From: Priapulus caudatus
Lineage: Eukaryota; Priapulida; Priapulimorpha; Priapulimorphida; Priapulidae
Assembly (NCBI RefSeq): GCF_000485595.1
Contig: NW_014577069.1
Coordinates: 147,746 to 171,476 of the forward strand
Length of the DNA: 23,731 bases
Direction: 5' to 3'
The notes under the pieces were generated by a model. The model was not told where the DNA came from. It saw only the letters and a list, made by a program, of their open reading frames with translations, and did no database searches. Below, in pieces: positions 16,491 to 23,731 of the stretch. The number at the start of each line of letters is the position of its first letter. The stretch's first letter is position 1. The translations under genes were made by a program, and so were the position numbers.

Positions 16491-19014
16491 CTGAGTATAG
16501 CGCGCAGCCGTGTGTGTACAACGTACGTGTCACAGTCAGCTTGAGGCCTAGCACAAGTGACACCGACTTCACGCACGCAAGGTGGGTAACTACGTTGAGT
16601 GATTTGTGCATTTCTTACTCAAAGATACAATGGCGGGTCACTGCTTGAGCACCTATCCTTTGCAAAGACACAAAGGCTATCTTTCCCGTGAAGCGTTATT
16701 ATTGAGATCTGAGTTTAGGCTTGATGTTCGCTGTTGTTCGTGCAATCAACCCGTCTCTATCTGCGTGTGCAATTGGCGTATGCAATTGCGTGTGCCATCG
16801 ACCCCATGCCGCCGTGAGCGTGAGTAGATGAATGACTGATGGGTAGCGATTATCTAAGCTGCGAAAGGCCGAGACGCTTGGCAAAGTAGTGTGGATATAA
16901 TATATAATACGTAGTAATATATATATATATATATTGACGAGATATCGCCCGACGCGTTTCGCGCAGTGAGCTAATGTTAAAAGTTCAGTTGTGCAGGTAT
17001 ATGTAACTGCTCTTTTACAAATGACAAATGAACGAAGTCGTTCAAGTGCGGATAGTATATATATGTAGCGGTGATATATAACTCCACGCGGCTTATGTAA
17101 CCTTGCCTACGGCCGAGCGGCTCCCTTTTACACCGCGATGCGCAACATAAATTATAGTAAATTAAACCCTCAGGCCTGGGGTGGAGGTGGTGGGGGAGAT
17201 TTGCCACGAGTCGCAATTTCTCACTCGGCGTGGCTGCTGCAGGAACTCAACGGGAAAATGATTTTCGGCGGCTCGCTCACTGTTCGCGCAGCCGTGCATG
17301 GATATGGCACGACATATTCCGTGATTCCATCGGGCCGTCGCCAGGTCGGCAATGATTCCCTACGTAGCAATGCCGGCGTCTGGCATTCCGCACCTCTCTC
17401 TTCACAGACAGCCCCGCGGGCGGGAGTGTGTCCGCGCTCGCACCGGCCACACAAAACGCGGTGCGTACCCCACGTCGCGCATGACAATCCATCATATTCG
17501 ACGCCGTCGTAATGCGAATTCGTGATAAATATGAATTTATGCTCGTGCTTCTCACTGCGCACATCATGGCGCCGCCAGGGTCCGGAGTAAATCCATTGTC
17601 ATGCTATATTGTACTGCACAAAAGCGTGACGATCCTAACACACCGACTGTTATAATGCTTGTTTGCGAGTGCGGGCTTTAGTAAGCCCTCCTCAGCGCCT
17701 GACGTGACGAGAGAACATCTAGCTAGTAGCTAGACTCACATCATAAACGCTCGGCAATTTCGCACACTTCTCGACGATTTGATCCGGCCAACCTCGGAGG
17801 CGCCACCGTCGCTACTAACCCCGCGGTACGCCACCGCGATGGCTCTAAGCAATCTAACAAATAACAACAAGCATCTAAACGCCATCACCGACTGACATCT
17901 AATTACAACAAGCATCTAACCGCATTCACGAGGGTGGTTGACGCATCACTGTCGGAGATTGTAGAGTGAGATTGCCGCACGCGTACACCATCGAAACAAA
18001 GCACTGCGGAAATTACAATCAAGAGCGTATGACTACCCTTATGAATACGCTTTGGTTACAATGTATTTCGTATACGCGTCGACCCCGCATCGAACCCTCC
18101 TCCTCCGACATGCGGGGCGGTCATCCGGGAGACGGGGCCGCGCCGACGCCGCCTGCTGGATAAACATCGTTGTTTGGTTTGGAGGCGGTTTCAGTGCCTC
18201 ACTTACAGTGGGGCGAGCACAACCCTCAGCGCTGCACGGCCGGGCTGCGGCGGCAGCAGCAACAACGTCAACAGCTTTTCCCGCGTTAATTAAACTAATC
18301 ACGTGTCTGATCACGTGCCGATTTCACGCCGGCTGGAGTCTTTCACTGATTGCGGAACGGCTTTGATATTTTGTGGGCGCGCGTAAACCGTTATATACCG
18401 ATGAGATGTATGTTTGCTCCTTGGGAGTTATATACTCTTGACATTTTCAAGCCTCTGCCGGCCGATTTTGTCTAGATATATTCGGGTGTAGCGGCCGGTC
18501 TCTCTGGTATAGAGATCGGGCTTAACGAGGAAAAAATGTCTCCACATCGCTCTTATCCGGTGTAGCGCGGTATACATACCCCTTATGGCAAACTTCCCGT
18601 CCCCTACATCGCGCATGTGCACTGGCGCGTCTAACAGAATGCGTGGCGTATTGCGCATGGACATGGAGATTTGATCTTTTATTGCTCATGCGCAATGTAG
18701 AGAGGGACGTTTTCTATACGGGGGCTGTATAAAATGCTACATCGGCTGTACTATCAAGGCGGTCTGATAGAAGTTTTGCCGTCTATCGATCGGTGCTGCT
18801 ACTATAATGATTTTATTCATTTATGTTGTTATCATTCAACTACATAGCCAGACGCCGCTGTGATGTGTTCCGCGCGGTGTTGTCACTGCGTACTGTGAGG
18901 TATTATTTTGTGATCGCTCAACTCAAAACATAAACGTAGATTTCTTGACAATCCTCCGTTTCCAATTTGTCAGCGCGCGCTTACGCATGCGCGAGTCTAC
19001 ACGTGAGTGCACTC
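16491..19014. other. Presumed intron between TSPN exons, no gene seen
   Basis: Intronic with respect to the minus-strand gene. Contains an AT run at 16916-16934, a GC-rich segment at about 17170-17500 with overlapping open frames on both strands (up to 124 codons, no family features), a 41-bp direct repeat at 17850-17930, and another GC-rich segment at 18060-18270. No RNA gene was found. Confidence 0.45.
17850..17930. repeat. Direct repeat with 41-bp period
   Basis: ACAACAAGCATCTAA occurs at 17864-17878 and again at 17905-17919, with similar flanks (AACGCCATCAC against ACCGCATTCAC). Confidence 0.65.
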
Positions 19015-19015
19015 G

Positions 19016-19100
<85 letters not shown>
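19015..19100. repeat. CT then GT microsatellite
   Basis: About 10 CT units followed by about 31 GT units. Confidence 0.95.
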
Positions 19101-19102
<2 letters not shown>

Positions 19103-19234
19103 CGCATGTGCAAGAGTGTAGAGCGTGCGCGCATGCGCGCTTGTGTATATACGGCGCGTTTATAATAGGCATCGTGCGCGTGTGCTATGCGCGTGAGTAT
19201 GTGCTGTGCATGGGTCTAAACGCGTACGTGTTGT

Positions 19235-19292
19235 AATGCGTGCATGTGCGTGCGTGCGTGCGTGTGCGTGCGTGCGTGTGCGTGCGTGCGCC
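19235..19292. repeat. GTGC tetranucleotide repeat
   Basis: GTGCGTGC units end close to the likely donor side of the minus-strand exon at 19308. Confidence 0.85.
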
Positions 19293-19307
19293 GTTCGCGC
19301 TGCGTAC

Positions 19308-19444
19308 GTAACCGGAGTACTCGTACAGAACGAAGCCCGTGCGATCCTCAGAACCCAGTCTCACGGCACGCAGATTCTCCTTAGCACGGAAAGAAAAATG
19401 TACTACTCCGTCTTCCTGTAGCGATCGTTGACCTTCATCGTGAC
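19308..19444 (-). CDS. Probable 5' TSPN-domain exon of the TSPN-EAR gene (one frame change)
   Basis: A strong acceptor (long T-rich tract ending TTGTATCGCAG) precedes the segment on the minus strand. The first frame gives VTMKVNDRYRKTE and then a TAG. Another frame is open through VVHFSFRAKENLRAVRLGSE and then DRTGFVLYEYSGY, after which a GTACGC donor is possible (a GT five bases earlier is the alternative). Alternating hydrophobic strands such as VVHFSF and FVLYEY suit the front half of a TSPN/laminin G fold. The segment lies on the same strand, upstream of the exon that carries the WH strand and DCR. One indel around the run of GAG/GTA codons would unite the two frames. No signal peptide or start codon was found; earlier exons should lie further right, probably outside the window. 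Exon limits are approximate. Confidence 0.5.
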
Positions 19445-19779
19445 CTGCGATACAAGAAAAAATGAAAAAAAAATAAAGTTGCAGTTCTCGCTTGTCACTT
19501 GTCCACTAGCTCACAGTCCTGGTCCAGTGACGAGATATCGGGAGGATATGTCACCATAAATGAACGTGGAGCGAAAATCTTTTGCCGCGACCAAGATTGC
19601 CACTGGGGCTGTGGACGTGTGATGTTAATGCCATACGATACTACCACTACTACTACGCTCCATAGTGTCACACTACTGGTGACACGGATCGAGTAATCGC
19701 TAAGCTGACCACCGTATTAGGGATGGCGGTGAATCCATCCAGCTAGCACTGATTGAACTGCGGCACGACACACAATATG
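19445..19779. other. Non-coding DNA upstream of the TSPN exon
   Basis: The first 40 bases are the T-rich (minus strand) acceptor tract. The remainder shows no further exon. Confidence 0.45.
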
Positions 19780-19990
19780 GGGGAATATACGGGGAATATA
19801 CGGGAGATTTACAGGGGATGTACGGCCGGATATACGGAATATACGAAGAAATGTACGCGGGATGTACGGGGAATGAACGGGGAGTGTACGAAGAATGTAC
19901 GGGGGATGTACGGGGGTGTACGAAGAATGTACGGGGTATACGGGAGACATACGGTGGATATACAAGCGGATATAACTGAGGATTTACGGG
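19780..19990. repeat. 11-bp minisatellite, TACGGGGAATG type
   Basis: About 18 units of TACGGGGAATG/TACGGGGGATG, with AAGAATG and TATACGG variants. It accounts for the 164-codon minus-strand open frame, which is rich in Tyr, Pro, Val and His. Confidence 0.88.
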
Positions 19991-20597
19991 GAGGGATGGT
20001 ACATGTTGTGTCGTTTTTCCGATGATGCTGGCAGCTTCTAACAATGTCTTATCCGCAGAAAATCGGTACATGCGTATCCTGACTAAAGAATATTGTGCTG
20101 AATTGAATGTTTTATCGCGAGTAAGGCAGAAGCGTTTGCAATGCGCAACGACGAACATCAGATAGGTGATCTCGCTTGACACGTTGGACAACATATGTGA
20201 CGATTATGACACGAAAAGGGTTCAACATACAGGCTCGCATATCTCCGCACATATAATGCAGCGCAAAATCCGTCTGCTCGCGTTCTGAACCGGCACGCGC
20301 TAGTAATAATAAATATAATTAAAAAAATATAATAAAATAATTAATAAATAATATTAATTATAAATAAATATAAAGCGCACAGGTGCAGAATAAACACCCG
20401 ATCACAACAACTAATTAACCGGATCCAACGCGTTCTTCCTACGCGATCTAAGACTCTTTACCTCGTCCAGTCACTCGCTCAACTGGTCGCTGAGAGCTCC
20501 CAGAGATCGGCTATAGATGTTACGCTATACTTCACTATACTCTTTACTACAACTCGGCTATACTTTGCGTTCGATGGTCCTTTGCGCTGTGCCCACG
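19991..20597. other. Non-coding DNA with an AT-rich island
   Basis: Bases 20303-20373 are almost entirely A and T (AATAATAAATATAATT type). The rest is unique-looking with no gene signal. Confidence 0.5.
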
Positions 20598-20712
20598 TTT
20601 TCAGCGGTGCCAACGTGTTGTTTCAATCGTAAGCAAAGTTAATCGTATAATTCGTTTTCAGCTGTAACGTGTATTTTCCCGTTCCTAAGCCAAGTTTAAT
20701 CGTATAATTTCG
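20598..20712. repeat. 57-bp tandem duplication
   Basis: Two diverged copies start with TTTTCAGC (20598 and 20655) and end with AGTTAATCGTATAATTCG or its close variant AGTTTAATCGTATAATTTCG. Confidence 0.7.
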
Positions 20713-21349
20713 GGGAAGCGTCGGTTTGAAATACGGCCCCGTGATTGAGGTGCAGCGAGTGCTTCAAGCTTCCACTGAACATGAAGCTACAACTTGCCTA
20801 GCTCACATTAACGTCGCGTTCATTTAGTGGTGTATCTGTCCAGCAGTAACACACTAAATCCGGTCTCGGTAGCGCCGTCAAAAGATTACATCCTGAACAA
20901 AAGGTGAGGAAAGCACTACGGCGTCACGAATTGAGCCGCAAGGAGGGTGGCCCTCAAAAAGCGAAGCTCGTCGCAAATTGCGGACTGCCGTTCCTTCCAG
21001 CACAGTTCTGGGAATTATTGGACTTGATTGAATCAGGCAGTGACGGGACAGAGCTGGGTGATCAGCAGTGTGGACGTTCGCAGAGATGTCTAACAGCTGA
21101 GAGAGAAGATTGGCAGGCAAGTCGTGACGAGGTGGTTTACTGCAGAGAGGGAAGGGGGCAGCTGAATAACGGGGGATAGACGATCGGAGGGCCGGGAACA
21201 GTATGCTGAGACAGGGGTTATCACCATTAGCGGCAAACACCGAAGAACCAGCCGTAAATACCAAAATATCATCACATATCATTATCATCAACCCACATTG
21301 ACATCCAGACATCAGCGGAACAGTAAAATCATGGTGAGCCAAATAGCGA
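20713..21349. other. Non-repetitive DNA, open frames of unclear meaning
   Basis: A 154-codon minus frame (21342-20878) and a 91-codon plus frame (20904-21179) overlap. Neither shows a recognisable domain, a signal peptide or splice support. I leave both unannotated as genes. Confidence 0.35.
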
Positions 21350-22440
21350 GTTGTACACCAACATCAATAACAACGCCAACACCAACATCAGCATCAGCAC
21401 TAACATCAGCAACAACACCAGCAATAACATCAGCAACAACACCAGCAATAACATGAACGCCTCAACTATTCAGCACCTTATCACCATTCTTCTTTACCTA
21501 TTGAGAACAACAACAGCCAATAAGACAAAAAACATACAATCATTAGCACTAAACAACATTCACCTCGGGCACGGAAAACATACAGGCACCGAACCACTCA
21601 GCACCATATTAGCATCACCAAGGAAAGCAAAATGAGTCCTGGCTGGGATCATACAAGGGGGGGGGGGGAGGCTTTGTCCTGTGGAAATGTTGCACACTAA
21701 TAGAGCATCGCAGGATAGCTATCACCCTAAACACCAGCATCACATCACAGCAGAGAATAATATGCCTACTAACATCAGCCCATACATCAGCGAGCGCGTA
21801 ACATCAGGCACCAACTACGTATCACCTGAAGATTATTGATAGCACCAACATAACAGCTACCAAGATCATGCCCATCGCCTATCATCAGCACCAACATCAA
21901 CATCACATGCAAGCATGCAACTAATCTACGATCTGATCACCAAACATCAGTATTCAAACATCATCATGTGCGCACCATCATCCGTACAACCCACCATATC
22001 ACCAACATCAAATTACCAACATCAACACAACATGCAAGCATCACGGCGATATCACACGATGACCAACACTATGCGCCAACATCAGCACCAACATCTAGCA
22101 CCAACTTCAAGCACCAACATCGACACCACATCAGCACCGAACATGCCAGCACGCGGTGAATCACAGGCACCGTAAACTATCGATGCACCAACATCGAAGC
22201 ACCAGATCATCAGCCACCAAACATGCGCAACGAACATCAGCACCAACATCGATCAGCCAACATCAGTATCAACATGATCTATGCACCTGTGGGTGCGATG
22301 CCCAACTCCAAAACTATCACCAACATCAGCGCCAACATCAAGCACCGAACCTCAGCAACCAACGTTTCAACAGCAGTAAGATCAGCATCAACCATCAGTA
22401 CAACACAGGGCAGGCAGCGACAACATCAACAGGGTCGTCC
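21350..22440. repeat. CAACATCAGCAC-type degenerate minisatellite
   Basis: AACATCAGCACC units (about 12 bp, built on ACATCA/GCACCA half units) are spread over about 1.1 kb. They are dense at 21355-21450, 21890-22145 and 22195-22390, with unique stretches between. A run of 12 G lies at 21657-21668. Gln-His and Asn-Ile-Ser open frames reflect the repeat. Confidence 0.8.
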
Positions 22441-23534
22441 GGAATCAGTGAATCTCAACTCCTATTGAGTGATGCGCTAGGCTGTCTGCGGGACCATCTC
22501 TCATTTGACAATCGCTGAATTTAACGGCAAGCTTACGTTACGTGCACCGTTTACACGTCGCGATTTCTTAGCGAACGATCCGTCCGTTTTAGATCGTAAA
22601 GCAAGTGTGTTCAATCACAGTATCGGTTGCTTGGAACAGAGCCTAATAAGTGGCCTGGGATTATCGCGTGCTGCTCGGTATTGTCAAATAAGTTAGGCTA
22701 GTGTAGCAGTATAATACGTATCGTAAATCAGCAACAGAAGAAATAAGCAAAAACAGCGTGAAATATTATCGAATTGAAACGACACGAGTCCGGTGTAAAA
22801 CAAATTGCCGACATTTGCATCCCGCGAAATACCATCAGACTGTTGTGATAGTGATTGTTGATCTGAGCCGAAAACGAGCGCTTGCAGACGTCCGATAGTA
22901 GGTACAAATTAAACGTATTTATAATATTGTCGGCGCAATTGATGATAGAATAACATCCACTATATGCGGAGAAAATTTAATGGCTACAGTGAACCCGCTT
23001 TAGCTAATAGTCAGAGTAAGATCTTCACGCCATGGCACTGTAATCATGTCGGAGCAAAAATTGAGATAGAATCGTGAGAAATCATGTGTGTAAAAACTAC
23101 CGACACATCTAAAACGCAGCTTAGGATAGAAAAACCTGACCCACGATAACACCGTGAGGAAGACCCCATTCATCGAATGTCGGTAGCACGCGACTGGCGC
23201 CGACGGCGATTCGCGCGGGCATGACACTTAACACAGTCGAAGCCATTTCAATGAACGGCAGTTGAAAATTAGTAAATACTGCGTCCTAAAGCCTTCGAGT
23301 TAACTCGTAATTCGTATATAGGAGCTAGGCGGCGTGCGCGCCGGATACACCTTTTTCTTGCTCGTCCGTTCCGGCAACGGGTCGCCCCTGTCACTGTTTG
23401 AAAACCCGATGTATTCTTAATTTTCGTTCGTGCACGATGACCACGCCATTAGGACGCCGCGTAGTTCTTGCACAATATACTTGCCGATTCTGTTCGCAAA
23501 TTTGAAACAGAGAAACGACAACGACGATGACACA
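22441..23534. other. Unique DNA, no gene recognised
   Basis: Contains short frames only (up to 75 codons). No splice-supported exon of the TSPN-EAR gene was found here, so its start is probably further right. Confidence 0.45.
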
Positions 23535-23731
23535 TTAGAGAAGAGAGAAAGAGACAGATGAGTAGTAGAGATGAGAAAAGACGAGAGAGAGAGACGAGAG
23601 AGAGACGAGAGAAAGGGGTAAGAGGAGAAGAGACAGAGAGAGGAGATGAGAGAGAGAGAGGAGAGAGAAAGCAAATGAGGATAGAGAGAGAAAAAAAAGA
23701 GAGAACAACACAGAGAAAGACAAAGACACAC
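23535..23731. repeat. GA-rich purine tract
   Basis: AGAGAGA with irregular GACGAG and AAAG interruptions runs to the window end. The Ser/Leu-rich minus-strand open frames come from it. Confidence 0.9.

Noticed and set aside
17138-17567. Overlapping 96-124 codon frames on both strands
   Set aside because: GC-rich DNA lowers stop frequency; Gly and Arg/Ser-rich content with no family features.
18428-18664. 78-codon minus frame in unique sequence
   Set aside because: No domain, no exon-intron context consistent with the neighbouring TSPN exons.
15604-19394. Shared 14-mer CTTAGCACGGAAAG at about 15605 and 19380, suggesting a duplicated TSPN exon piece (both read FRAK on the minus strand)
   Set aside because: Similarity stops immediately on both sides; most likely coincidence.
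19700-20194. 164-codon minus frame rich in Tyr, Pro, Val and His
   Set aside because: Explained by the 11-bp minisatellite; unique sequence at its ends shows no domain.
20878-21342. 154-codon minus frame in non-repetitive DNA
   Set aside because: No recognisable domain, no splice or promoter context, overlapped by a similar-quality plus frame. Kept only as an unexplained open frame.
21350-22440. CRISPR-like array
   Set aside because: Repeats are contiguous and degenerate with no uniform spacers, and the genome is eukaryotic.

Overview
This is eukaryotic genomic DNA, most likely from a marine invertebrate. It has split coding exons with GT/AG splice sites, long AT-rich non-coding stretches, very abundant microsatellites and degenerate metazoan-type (TTAGGG/CCCTAA-like) repeats. 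I see no operons, Shine-Dalgarno sites or dense coding. The species is not identifiable by eye; proteins combining a thrombospondin-type laminin G (TSPN) domain with EAR repeats are known from several animal groups, including vertebrates (TSPEAR).

Minus strand: at least five exons of one TSPN + EAR-repeat gene, read right to left: 19444-19308, 16178-15953, 14461-14277, 13656-13507 and 877-627. The first three encode the TSPN/laminin G domain, the fourth a Cys/Trp linker module, and the fifth about 1.5 EAR (EPTP) beta-propeller repeats. Both ends of the gene lie outside what I can assign; the 3' end runs off the left edge. The exons have good splice sites and mostly matching phases, but the three TSPN exons are broken by single-base frame changes. 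This points to uncorrected assembly indels or to a decaying copy.

Plus strand: what look like the last two exons of a second, unrecognised gene (5354-5588 and 6193-6313). It ends in an acidic stretch followed by a KRRR nuclear-localisation-like tail, with a polyadenylation signal about 295 bases downstream. It lies inside the 12.6-kb minus-strand intron, so it is a nested antisense gene if both models hold.

The rest is introns and intergenic DNA full of simple repeats: a degenerate telomere-like block with a 60-bp higher-order duplication (about 2.1-2.4 kb), GT/GA tracts (3.2-3.5 kb), a large GATA-type array with a CATC block and a CT-AT-AG palindrome (4.0-5.1 kb), ACGC/ACGG and CA tracts (12.4-12.65 kb), a TGTGAG hexamer array with an AT tract (13.8-14.15 kb), CA tracts (14.6-14.75 kb), two C-rich minisatellite blocks (15.05-15.3 and 15.78-15.95 kb), CT/GT tracts (19.0 kb), an 11-bp TACGGGGAATG-type minisatellite (19.8-20.0 kb) and a 1.1-kb CAACATCAGCAC-type minisatellite (21.35-22.44 kb). 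Most long open frames are artefacts of these repeats. I found no convincing novel molecular system. The most useful observations are the TSPN-EAR gene, its indel pattern and the nested antisense exons.
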